Positions 6,035 through 12,021 are shown, numbered from the stretch's first letter. The stretch: DNA of 14,038 nt from Candidatus Aenigmatarchaeota archaeon (GCA_016202865.1 JACQNV010000022.1:1-14038), one strand, 5' to 3'. The notes: generated by a model from the letters alone, not told the origin. Program-made: numbers and translations.

Positions 6035-6049
6035 CCGAAAGCTTTATAA
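6035..6049 (+). promoter_or_regulatory. Strong BRE/TATA promoter of the unknown array
   Basis: CCGAAAG at 6035-6041 resembles a BRE, and CTTTATAAA follows at 6042-6050. This is the clearest canonical archaeal promoter in the window. Transcription should begin near 6070-6075, giving a leader of about 30 bases before the ATG at 6102 that contains a ribosome-binding site. Confidence 0.6.
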
Positions 6050-6078
6050 ACCCAAAAACCATAGTCTAATTAGAAAAT

Positions 6079-6105
6079 ATGTTACTAACAGGTGACAAAA
6101 TATGA
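6079..6105 (+). CDS. Possible 8-residue leader peptide
   Basis: The first AUG after the predicted transcription start opens MLLTGDKI and ends at TGA 6103-6105, overlapping the ATG at 6102 of the next gene as ATGA. The same start/stop overlap joins the next two genes, so this could couple translation into the array. Being so short, it may be chance. Confidence 0.25.
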   Translation: MLLTGDKI

Positions 6106-6434
6106 ATGATATAAAATCTACATGGCAATCCTATACAAGAGGAGAAGTTGGGTTAGACCAAGTTTTAGTGGCAACCGATGGGATTGAAGGTGTTAGGTAT
6201 CGTAGGAGCAAAGAACAAAGTGGCAGAGGTTCAAATCCTTGCCTAACTGTTGAAATCGGCGGTTCAAGGCATTCCTTACCAGTTCAAGACGGCGGATCAA
6301 GTGCTATGTATAGGGTTTATGGTGCGTTATGCGCTTTCGCTAGGCGAGTTCCAGACAAGAGAAGGGTAGAAATCCATTGGGGTAAAGGAATGTCAACAAA
6401 ACATTACGCTTCAGCATTTAGAGGTGAATTATGA
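6102..6434 (+). CDS. Unknown 110-residue basic protein
   Basis: I do not recognise this family. The start is supported by AGGTGA at 6090-6095, six bases before the ATG. The protein is soluble, glycine- and arginine-rich, and probably beta-strand-rich: VLVATDGIEGVRYRRSKEQS, then PCLTVEIGGSRHSLPVQDGG, then RRVEIHWGKGMSTKHY. It has no signal peptide or membrane span. As first gene of the array it overlaps the next ORF by ATGA at 6431-6434. The repeated short basic strands would suit nucleic-acid or polyanion binding, but that is only a compositional impression. Confidence 0.7.
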   Translation: MNDIKSTWQSYTRGEVGLDQVLVATDGIEGVRYRRSKEQSGRGSNPCLTVEIGGSRHSLPVQDGGSSAMYRVYGALCAFARRVPDKRRVEIHWGKGMSTKHYASAFRGEL

Positions 6435-6538
6435 AAAATCAAGAATTGTCAGAAAGCGATCTAGAAGTTTTGTATAAATTAAAGAAACCGGCAAAATCAG
6501 ATGATAATTTCTCAATAGAGGAAGGAGGTGAAGTATGA
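6431..6538 (+). CDS. 35-residue small protein between coupled genes
   Basis: The ATG at 6431 overlaps the previous stop, and the TGA at 6536-6538 overlaps the next start, both as ATGA. GAGGTGA (6421-6427) lies three bases upstream. The product MKNQELSESDLEVLYKLKKP continues for 15 residues to an acidic EEGGEV end. It is charged and helical, with no membrane segment. It fills the gap exactly between two coupled genes with its own ribosome-binding site, so it is probably translated. Part of its coding sequence doubles as the GGAGGTGA site for the next gene, so the ORF may exist mainly to couple translation. Function unknown. Confidence 0.55.
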   Translation: MKNQELSESDLEVLYKLKKPAKSDDNFSIEEGGEV

Positions 6539-6837
6539 CAGTAGGTATAGAAACAAGGCGAGCAGAAAGGGACTCAGGACAAACTCAAAAAGGATATATA
6601 GAAACAGCAATCAACTATGTCAGCGGTCTAAGCACAAGAGCTAAAACAGGATTAGCTGCAATAGGACTTACAGTAGCATTGGGTTTTGGAGCTAACTACG
6701 CACTAAACAGTGAAATGCCAGTTGATAGTCCAGAAAGAGTGATAAGGGGTCAACCAGTTGGATATAGCGAGGTAGGCAGAAAAGAAAGGCTCGAAGAACA
6801 AAGAAAAGCATTGAAGCTTGATTGGATGTCTGATTAG
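6535..6837 (+). CDS. Single-span membrane protein, LSTRAK/GFGANY family copy 1
   Basis: This 100-residue protein starts at an ATG preceded by a perfect GGAGGTGA (6524-6531). A charged N-terminal segment of about 37 residues ends in NYVSGLSTRAK. One hydrophobic span follows (about 38-57, ending GFGANYAL), then a short polar tail (residues 58-100). With K/R before the span, the tail is predicted outside the cell. The next gene encodes a clear paralogue (YVSxLSTRAK, then AxGFGANYxL, then E-x-P-x-x-S-x-E-R), so this is a tandem duplication. I know no function for this family. Context suggests a small envelope anchor or a subunit of a membrane-bound assembly. Confidence 0.75.
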   Translation: MTVGIETRRAERDSGQTQKGYIETAINYVSGLSTRAKTGLAAIGLTVALGFGANYALNSEMPVDSPERVIRGQPVGYSEVGRKERLEEQRKALKLDWMSD

Positions 6838-6850
6838 ATAGGGACTTTGA

Positions 6851-6880
6851 TTTTTTCAACCCTTTTAAAAATTATAAAAT
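6851..6880 (+). promoter_or_regulatory. Oligo-T tract followed by internal TATA box
   Basis: After the stop of the first membrane paralogue, T6 at 6851-6856 resembles an archaeal terminator. TTTTAAAAATTATAAAAT (6863-6880) then gives a TATA-like box about 23-27 bases before the ATG at 6898. The second paralogue could therefore have its own promoter. Both elements are short and AT-rich, so confidence is limited. Confidence 0.35.
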
Positions 6881-6897
6881 TAAAGGATGTAAGAAAT

Positions 6898-7356
6898 ATG
6901 AAAAGGTATATTAAGTCAAAATTAGAAACTGACACAGATTCAGTTGCGGGCCAAAGAAATGGCTACACTGGTAGCATGACAGATAGGTTATGCAGATATG
7001 TCAGCAACCTAAGCACACGGGCAAAAGTAGCTGTTGCAGTAGGATCTCTTGTCCTAGCAGGTTTTGGTGCAAACTATATTCTGAAGACTGAAACACCAAT
7101 GGGATCTGGAGAGAGACATCGAGGGACTGAAACACCAATGGGATCTGCAGGCAGAAATCAAAGGAAAGGATTAGTTGAAGCGTTAGAAGAGTACAACGAT
7201 GCTTTAGGTAAGTTAGTAGATGCAAGCTCAGATCTTATAGGACACGAAGCAATGAAAAAAGAAGACCAAGAAGCAGAAGATAGAGAAGCCAGAATGAAAT
7301 CTATAAGAGACAAATTAGGAGAGCTTAGAGGCGCATTTGAAGAAGGAGGTAAATGA
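6898..7356 (+). CDS. Single-span membrane protein with coiled coil, paralogue copy 2
   Basis: The ATG at 6898 is chosen (152 residues) because the frame upstream reaches only a TTG at 6847 through promoter-like DNA; AGGATG lies nine bases before. Residues 34-43 (RYVSNLSTRA) and the span 44-62 (ending GFGANYIL) match the preceding gene. A 13-residue tandem repeat follows (TETPMGSGERHRG, then TETPMGSAGRNQR). A charged helical region (about 92-150) ends ARMKSIRDKLGELRGAFEEG. This tail is shared with the next gene. Predicted topology is N-in with the coiled coil outside, suggesting a docking or oligomerisation module. Function unknown. Confidence 0.75.
   Translation: MKRYIKSKLETDTDSVAGQRNGYTGSMTDRLCRYVSNLSTRAKVAVAVGSLVLAGFGANYILKTETPMGSGERHRGTETPMGSAGRNQRKGLVEALEEYNDALGKLVDASSDLIGHEAMKKEDQEAEDREARMKSIRDKLGELRGAFEEGGK
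7086..7163 (+). repeat. 39-base tandem duplication within coding sequence
   Basis: A 23-base segment is identical at 7086-7108 and 7125-7147. The 39-base period (13 codons) keeps the frame and duplicates TETPMGS plus a basic stretch just after the membrane span. The second halves have diverged, so the duplication is not brand new. Confidence 0.8.
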
Positions 7357-7924
7357 TATGAAAGGAAAAATTGGAAGATATGTTGAAAAAGCAGGCGAAT
7401 ATTTGGGAAGTTTTAACAGGGTAGCGTGTTTGACAGCTGCAGTGAGTTTAGAGTTATTTGGATATGGGTGTGCAGACAGAAATCCAGATGTACAGAACGC
7501 ACCAGTAAATGAAACAAGTGCAGAAACAAATACAAACAAAATAGATCCATGGGAAATCACGCCTGAAGAAAAAGAGATAGTTGCACGGCCATTTGCACAG
7601 CCATTAATACGGAAAAAGCCTATGGGAGAAGATCTAGACACATCAAAACTACCACTTTATAACATGTGTAAAGGAAAAGGAGAAGTGATTTGGTTGAGTG
7701 ATAATTTTAATTATCGAGAGATTATTATTCTAGACGGTGACGGTTTTGTTGTATATAATGTCCGCAAAGAACCACCGCAAACATATGTTAATATACCAAA
7801 TTTGCTAGAAGCTGAAGACGCAGACGGTGACGGTAATTTCGAACTTATAGCAAGAGGCAAACAAACTTTAAACGGACTTAAAGCAGTACAGTCAGAAACC
7901 AGAATGAAATCTATAAGAGACAAA
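7289..7924 (+). repeat. Shared C-terminal tail, 26-base identity in two genes
   Basis: A 26-base block is identical at 7289-7314 and 7899-7924, each near the 3' end of a different gene. At protein level the similarity covers about 20 residues: [EA/ET]RMKSIRDK, then ELxGxFE. The rest of the two proteins differs, so the tail looks like an exchangeable module. Confidence 0.75.
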
Positions 7925-7957
7925 ATGGATGAACTAAAAGGCATGTTTGAAAAATGA
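7358..7957 (+). CDS. Predicted exported protein with DxDxDG calcium-like loop
   Basis: The ATG at 7358 (199 residues) has GGAGGT at 7345-7350, seven bases before; the upstream TTG at 7337 lacks this. Residues 20-37 are hydrophobic and end GYGC (C38), resembling a lipoprotein signal though not a textbook lipobox. A Thr/Asn/Pro-rich linker (about 45-65) follows. A domain at about 105-170 contains LDGDGFVVYN and D154-x-D156-x-D158-G159, as in FG-GAP/VCBS or EF-hand-like calcium loops of extracellular proteins. The last 20 residues (RMKSIRDKMDELKGMFEK) copy the tail of the preceding gene. It is probably surface-anchored. Its partner may be the coiled-coil protein with the same tail (inference). 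Confidence 0.7.
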   Translation: MKGKIGRYVEKAGEYLGSFNRVACLTAAVSLELFGYGCADRNPDVQNAPVNETSAETNTNKIDPWEITPEEKEIVARPFAQPLIRKKPMGEDLDTSKLPLYNMCKGKGEVIWLSDNFNYREIIILDGDGFVVYNVRKEPPQTYVNIPNLLEAEDADGDGNFELIARGKQTLNGLKAVQSETRMKSIRDKMDELKGMFEK

Positions 7958-7968
7958 TGGAGGTAGTT

Positions 7969-8226
7969 ATGGAAAATCAAATAAGAGGCCTGACAGTAGA
8001 AGAGATATCAGCTGAAATTGGATTAGATGAGGGTTTTGTAAAAAAGTATTTGGAAGGCCCTTTGAAGGAAGATGTGGAGAAGGAAAAGCTAGTGCTTCCA
8101 GACGGCAAATACGACCCATTCACAATTGACATGATTTTAATACAGCTTGAAGTGGACAAAGGAATAGATAATTTATTGAAAAGCTTGGAAGCTGTGCGAG
8201 CAGCAAAAGGAAGGAAGGAGAATTAA
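7969..8226 (+). CDS. Putative winged-helix protein, paralogue A
   Basis: The start at 7969 (85 residues) is favoured by GGAGGT at 7959-7964. An ATG at 7954 overlapping the previous stop would add five residues. Residues 6-30 (RGLTVEEISAEIGLDEGFVK) look like a helix-turn-helix, followed by a wing-like LVLPDGKYDPF and a long amphipathic helix to the end. It aligns throughout with the protein at 11672-12010 (G[LM]T, then EE.VLKYL/GFVKKYL, then EKL, then D..I..L...L). It is cytoplasmic with no signal. A regulatory or adaptor role for this gene set is plausible, but DNA binding is not proven. Confidence 0.65.
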   Translation: MENQIRGLTVEEISAEIGLDEGFVKKYLEGPLKEDVEKEKLVLPDGKYDPFTIDMILIQLEVDKGIDNLLKSLEAVRAAKGRKEN

Positions 8227-8238
8227 ACATTACATTAT

Positions 8239-8868
8239 ATGATTGCAAAACATTCCGATAGAGCAAGGGAAGTATTAGGTGTATTAAGACAGTTAAATGA
8301 TTATAGAAGAGAAGATGAACAAGCTATAAAAGATTTTCGCTATGTTTCTCTTTGTTTAGACCAGCGAACACAGCCTCACGAAATTGGTTTTGCCAGGCTT
8401 TCTAATTGTCTATCATATCTATGCTCAGATTTTGGAAAAGCTCTCGAAGTAGAAACAGAGATTACAGTTTTGTTGAGCCAAAGGGGATTAGTAAATACAG
8501 GTTTACTAGAAACTCCACAAGAGCATGGACTTGGTGGAACGCCACCATACGACATAGATCCATATATACCGATAGGAGTTCAGGGAGAACGCAGAGGTAT
8601 CATTCAACCAGGAACGCTATCTATAGAAGAAGCTGGAAAATCAAGAGCCCTTCAAGTAAGAACAACAGCCCGATCAGATTATTTTATCAACCCACCATCA
8701 AATTGTTTTGCTGATTGGGTTCCAAACATTGTCTATGTGACTCTTGAACCATTAGACAAAAATGGAAGAACAGTTAGAGATCCCAGACTTATAGACAGTG
8801 AGCTAAATATCGTAGAAACACAATACGCAGATAATTTTCCATTTAGAAGAAGTGGACTCCAGAGTTAG
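8239..8868 (+). CDS. Unknown 209-residue soluble protein
   Basis: I do not recognise this protein. The N-terminal part (1-90) is helical and charged (SDRAREVLGVLRQLNDYRRE), with cysteines in SLCLDQ and SNCLSYLCSDFG. The C-terminal part (about 95-205) is proline/glycine-rich and probably beta-stranded (GLGGTPPYDIDPYIPIGVQG, then PNIVYVTLEPLDKNGRTVRD). It has no membrane segment or signal peptide. It starts 12 bases after the previous gene without a clear ribosome-binding site, since the only purine-rich stretch (8213-8220) is too far upstream. Co-transcription with the flanking genes is likely. No enzyme motif is visible, so no function is offered. Confidence 0.7.
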   Translation: MIAKHSDRAREVLGVLRQLNDYRREDEQAIKDFRYVSLCLDQRTQPHEIGFARLSNCLSYLCSDFGKALEVETEITVLLSQRGLVNTGLLETPQEHGLGGTPPYDIDPYIPIGVQGERRGIIQPGTLSIEEAGKSRALQVRTTARSDYFINPPSNCFADWVPNIVYVTLEPLDKNGRTVRDPRLIDSELNIVETQYADNFPFRRSGLQS

Positions 8869-8917
8869 AATAGGCTCTTGATATATGGATGCATTGGTGG
8901 AGTGAAAAGGGTAATTT

Positions 8918-9847
8918 ATGTCTGAAATAAAAATAGGGGTTGTCACAGATTCGCACATGGGCGGTTTTGATAGTCGCATAGCCGAAGCCCTAAAGAGAGA
9001 AGAATTAGACGGGATAGAATATTTAGGAGATGCCCCTAGTAACATGCATGCTCCTCCACAAAAACATTTTGATGATATAACAGCAACTTTAAAAATATAT
9101 GACAAAGTTGGCGTTCCTGTTTCTTGGATTCCTGGAAATTATGAGGATTTTGTTGCATACCATGCAGCGTTCAGCCAACTAGAAGATAAGTTGGATAATG
9201 TAGTAGATGCTACAAGGCAAGGAAAATACACATTAAAACTAAATGGAATAGAAGTTGACCTTGTTTGGGTTCCTGGATCAACAGAAGATGTTTCAAGAGG
9301 TTTTCATGTCAGAAATGATTTAGGTCCGACAGCTGATTATAGTAAAGGAAAAAGCCATATACATGTTTACAATCCAAATGATTTGAGGGAGTTGGTGACT
9401 CGTCCTGATAGAACTATTTTGCTTTGTCACAATCCGCCACAAATGTCTGCAGACAACACATTTGATGTTGCTCTTCGTGCAATTTACAGGGGAAATAAAA
9501 TAATTGGACCAATAGTTGGAGAATTGGTTAAGGCTTATCGGGGAGAAATAACGCCTACAGGCAAAGTGAAGGAATTGTTTGATGGCAGAGCCCAATTAGT
9601 AAGAGAGCACGCTGGAAATCCAGTTTTATCAGGACTGGTTGATGAGCTCGGAATACAAAAAGTTTTAGCAGGCGACATACATGACGCAGTTTATACAACA
9701 GACAGGCAAGGAAGGTCTATTCCTCCAGGAACATTTTCCAGAGAATTATTTGGAAATCCGGGCCCTGCAAAAGACGGGAGATATGGTGTCCTAGTTTACA
9801 GGGATGATGGAATGGCGACATTATTTTCAAAATCGGTTAAAGGCTAG
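8918..9847 (+). CDS. Calcineurin-like metallophosphoesterase
   Basis: This 309-residue protein shows the family's ordered metal ligands: D11-x-H13 (VVTDSHMGG), G37-D38 (YLGDAPSN), G73-N74-Y75-E76, H171 (LLCHNPP) and G252-D253-I-H255. Two positions differ from the consensus. GNHE reads GNYE (tyrosine for the catalytic acid His), and GHxH reads GDIH (aspartate for the first His). The first change is shared by some phosphodiesterase subfamilies with GNxD. The fold and two-metal site seem intact, but the substrate could be a nucleotide, phosphoprotein or other ester. It is cytoplasmic, with no signal. It is the only confidently assignable enzyme in the 6102-12010 array, and the next gene starts four bases after its stop. 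Confidence 0.85.
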   Translation: MSEIKIGVVTDSHMGGFDSRIAEALKREELDGIEYLGDAPSNMHAPPQKHFDDITATLKIYDKVGVPVSWIPGNYEDFVAYHAAFSQLEDKLDNVVDATRQGKYTLKLNGIEVDLVWVPGSTEDVSRGFHVRNDLGPTADYSKGKSHIHVYNPNDLRELVTRPDRTILLCHNPPQMSADNTFDVALRAIYRGNKIIGPIVGELVKAYRGEITPTGKVKELFDGRAQLVREHAGNPVLSGLVDELGIQKVLAGDIHDAVYTTDRQGRSIPPGTFSRELFGNPGPAKDGRYGVLVYRDDGMATLFSKSVKG

Positions 9848-9851
9848 AAAT

Positions 9852-10772
9852 ATGCGAATAGGTTATAGAAGGCTGGGAGCAGGATTACTGGCAACAGCTG
9901 CACTAGCTGCGAGTCTAGCCCTTTCCAATATAAAACCTTTGGAGTATTTTCCTTTTGGGAATTCACCGAATAAAAAATATCATAATGAACTTCCCTCACA
10001 AGAACCGATAGAAAGATCCCCAGTGGAAAGTCAATTGCGACTTAATTTTAATGAACCAGGCGAACCATACAGATCCTCGCTAAGTTTGGATTTAGTTTCA
10101 GCTCCTTCTGGAAAGAGAGAAAACCCAATAACAAAAGCCCTGACAACATATGGGGCTTACTGGTTGGGAGAAAAAGTATTAACGCTAAATCATGAGGGCA
10201 ATGGCCACGGTAGAGTTTTTGAAGAGTTTCATGTGCCCTACCAAGTTGAAATGGATATCGGACTATTCTTATCTTCTGGACGAACACAAAACCTAAAAAA
10301 AATTCCAGACAAACTGGACGACCAATCAAGAATGGGTGGAGTTTGGGGATCCAAAAATTTGTATATGGCACTCCATGATTATATTGTAGAAGAGGGTTTG
10401 GATAGGAGCACTTTCAATGGAAAACTAGCCCACTGGACAGCTTTTTGGACGGGGACAGATTTTATGAATTATTATAGGCTAGACAAACAGGATGTTCAAT
10501 GGTCCAGAGCAAGAGGAGGAGACATGAGGATGCTTATTGACAGAGGCTATGGAAAGGATTTAGAGCGCGCAGTTATTGCAGACTTGCTTGGGGAAGGTCC
10601 AGATATTTTGTGGCACGCAGCACAGGGGTTAGGCTTTGATATGAGAAGGTCAAGAGTTTGGGAATTCAAAATTCCAGGAACAGATTCAACAGCAGTAATA
10701 AAACCAACTGCATACATAGACCCATTTAACAAGGTAATAGCGCCTGCGGTTGAAGCTAGAATAAAGTTTTAG
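9852..10772 (+). CDS. Exported/anchored protein with HEGNGH motif
   Basis: The ATG at 9852 (306 residues) is preferred. It lies four bases after the previous stop, has AAAGG eight bases upstream, and directly precedes a signal-like N-terminus (RIGYRRLGAGLLATAALAAS). The frame extends to an ATG at 9804 inside the previous gene, but that would bury the signal. After a Pro/Ser-rich linker (about 40-65) comes a globular domain. It contains H114-E115-G-N-G-H119 in LTLNHEGNGHGRVFEEFH, an HExxGH arrangement that could bind metal but is not the classical HExxH. Later aromatic-rich stretches (AHWTAFWTGTDFMNYYRL) and H255 (ILWHAAQG) may belong to the same site. I do not recognise the family. An outward-facing hydrolase is conceivable but unproven. 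Confidence 0.7.
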   Translation: MRIGYRRLGAGLLATAALAASLALSNIKPLEYFPFGNSPNKKYHNELPSQEPIERSPVESQLRLNFNEPGEPYRSSLSLDLVSAPSGKRENPITKALTTYGAYWLGEKVLTLNHEGNGHGRVFEEFHVPYQVEMDIGLFLSSGRTQNLKKIPDKLDDQSRMGGVWGSKNLYMALHDYIVEEGLDRSTFNGKLAHWTAFWTGTDFMNYYRLDKQDVQWSRARGGDMRMLIDRGYGKDLERAVIADLLGEGPDILWHAAQGLGFDMRRSRVWEFKIPGTDSTAVIKPTAYIDPFNKVIAPAVEARIKF

Positions 10773-10781
10773 CTTATAAAA
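10773..10781 (+). promoter_or_regulatory. TATA box for small lipoprotein-like gene
   Basis: CTTATAAAA sits about 24-27 bases before the ATG at 10801, the leaderless spacing. It supports that ATG over the TTG at 10783, which would overlap the promoter. Confidence 0.5.
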
Positions 10782-10800
10782 CTTGTGCAAGAACATATTC

Positions 10801-11274
10801 ATGTATATGAGACAAATTTACAAGTCTTTGGAAAAGGCCGCATACAGGTCAGCGTGGGGATTAACATTAGCTCTAGGAATGTCATGCACAGATGGAAAAG
10901 AAGAAGTAAAAATAGCGGCCCCAGAACCAGTTAAGGAAGCTCCAGCTTTGAATGAAGTCCAAATAGAAGAACCAGTATATGAAGAGTTGGAACCAAGAAC
11001 CCAGAATTCTCAAGTGCCGATAAAATACAGGGTTAACGGGGCATACATGAGATTGTGCAATGTTGTGAAAAGCACAAAGGCTTGGAGAGAAGGCAGCCTT
11101 GAAGAAAAAAGGCTCGAAATGGACGAACTGAAAAAATACTCAAAAAGATTTGGTGACTTCAAGGCAGGAAGGTTAACAGACTTAGAAGCACAAGAGCTTA
11201 TAGTTGAAATGGAAACCTACACAAATTCGACAATGATGTTTGAGTTGGGAGAGAGAGCAAAACGAAGGAAATAA
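10801..11274 (+). CDS. Small predicted surface-anchored protein
   Basis: The start at ATG 10801 (157 residues) fits the TATA box spacing; ATG 10807 is an alternative. A basic N-terminus (MRQIYKSLEKAAYRSA) precedes a short hydrophobic stretch WGLTLALGMSC ending at C29. The layout recalls a lipoprotein signal, though the residues before the cysteine are not a standard lipobox. An acidic/proline linker (EPVKEAPALNEVQIEEPVYE) and a charged helical domain follow (about 95-157, EEKRLEMDELKKYSKRFGDF). The design (anchor, low-complexity linker, helical domain) resembles the proteins at 6898 and 7358 without close sequence identity. Function unknown. Confidence 0.65.
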   Translation: MYMRQIYKSLEKAAYRSAWGLTLALGMSCTDGKEEVKIAAPEPVKEAPALNEVQIEEPVYEELEPRTQNSQVPIKYRVNGAYMRLCNVVKSTKAWREGSLEEKRLEMDELKKYSKRFGDFKAGRLTDLEAQELIVEMETYTNSTMMFELGERAKRRK

Positions 11275-11276
11275 AA

Positions 11277-11288
11277 GATATAAATACC
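11277..11288 (+). promoter_or_regulatory. TATA box for gene at 11307
   Basis: AGATATAAATAC is centred about 25 bases before the ATG at 11307, which suggests a leaderless message for the two-gene unit 11307-12010. Confidence 0.5.
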
Positions 11289-11306
11289 AGCAGAACTAGA
11301 GATTTT

Positions 11307-11675
11307 ATGAACCATTACGCGGAATTAAAAGATCATGTGGGTAGACAAGTAATGTTAAGTCATAGAGACGAAAGTGGCTATAGAAATTCTGTGCTCGCAG
11401 AAATAGACCAAAGGAGAGAAACCTATACTTTTGTTTGGTGGGCAGGAAACACAGATGCGAGAAACATGATAGGTTTTGTTAATGTACCAGAAAACGAGTG
11501 CCTTAGCGTGAAACCAGGCACAGTACCTTATGTTGTGTATGTATTGGCTGGTGGCAGAGGAGAGCTTTGCCCATCTGTACCATCGCCTTTATTTAAAGTC
11601 CCAGAAGATATGAGAAGAAAAGAAAGAGAGAAATTTGAAAAGTTTAAGGCAGTACTGGAGGCTCAAGATTTATGA
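11307..11675 (+). CDS. Unknown 122-residue soluble protein
   Basis: I do not recognise this family. The sequence suggests a small beta-barrel (VGRQVMLSHRD, then TYTFVWWAGNTDARNMIGFV, then YVVYVLAGGRGELC) followed by a charged helix at the C-terminus (EDMRRKEREKFEKFKAVLEA). It has no signal or membrane segment. The ATG lies at leaderless distance from the TATA box at 11277-11288, and there is no ribosome-binding site. The stop overlaps the start of the next gene by ATGA (11672-11675), so the two are translationally coupled and may work together. Confidence 0.7.
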   Translation: MNHYAELKDHVGRQVMLSHRDESGYRNSVLAEIDQRRETYTFVWWAGNTDARNMIGFVNVPENECLSVKPGTVPYVVYVLAGGRGELCPSVPSPLFKVPEDMRRKEREKFEKFKAVLEAQDL

Positions 11676-12010
11676 ACCAGCAAAATCCGCAGCAACCCCA
11701 ACAACCGCAAAAACCGAAGGGGATGACTTTGAAGGAATTGGTGGAATTGACAGCTTTGCCAGAGGAAAAAGTGTTGAAATACCTGAAGGAAATGGAGGTA
11801 CAAGAGAAATTGTACATGGGTAAAAACGAGAAAGGCGAAGACATATACCATCCTGATTCTGAGTGGCTAATAAATCTTGAAGAAGATGTCGAGGCAATCG
11901 GCGTGAACCTGAAAAAGCAGCTTGATTATGTTGGCGCAGCTAAAGAAGCTGAGAAAAAACGGGCGGAGTTCGAGAAACAGCAGGCTAAGATAAGTGAGAA
12001 GAAGAAATAA
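11672..12010 (+). CDS. Putative winged-helix protein, paralogue B
   Basis: The 112-residue product begins with a Gln/Pro-rich run (MNQQNPQQPQQPQKPKG), followed by a helix-turn-helix-like segment at about 18-45 (MTLKELVELTALPEEKVLKY), a wing-like KNEKGEDIYHPD and a long charged helix (AAKEAEKKRAEFEKQQAKIS). It is a paralogue of the protein at 7969-8226, with the same order of elements and several matched positions. The Q/P run is absent from that copy and is probably a flexible tail. It is coupled to the upstream gene by ATGA. Regulation or assembly of the array is possible; no partner is proven. Confidence 0.65.
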   Translation: MNQQNPQQPQQPQKPKGMTLKELVELTALPEEKVLKYLKEMEVQEKLYMGKNEKGEDIYHPDSEWLINLEEDVEAIGVNLKKQLDYVGAAKEAEKKRAEFEKQQAKISEKKK

Positions 12011-12021
12011 AGCTCATTCTA

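Noticed and set aside
6847..6897. N-terminal 17-residue extension from TTG of the second membrane paralogue
   Set aside because: It covers an oligo-T tract and TATA-like DNA and does not match the paralogue; the ATG at 6898 is preferred.
7337..7357. TTG extension of the DxDxDG protein
   Set aside because: The GGAGGT at 7345-7350 is correctly spaced for the ATG at 7358 and would lie inside the extension.
8885..8905. Six-codon ORF (MDALVE) before the phosphoesterase
   Set aside because: No ribosome-binding site and too short; chance occurrence is likely.
9804..9851. Upstream ATG for the HEGNGH protein
   Set aside because: It lies within the phosphoesterase gene and would put 16 charged residues before the signal-like segment.
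10783..10800. TTG start for the small surface-anchored protein
   Set aside because: It lies just after the TATA box, upstream of the expected transcription start.
6035..12010. Integrated virus or plasmid
   Set aside because: No recognisable integrase, terminase, capsid or replication protein and no flanking repeat or tRNA seen; not excluded but unsupported.
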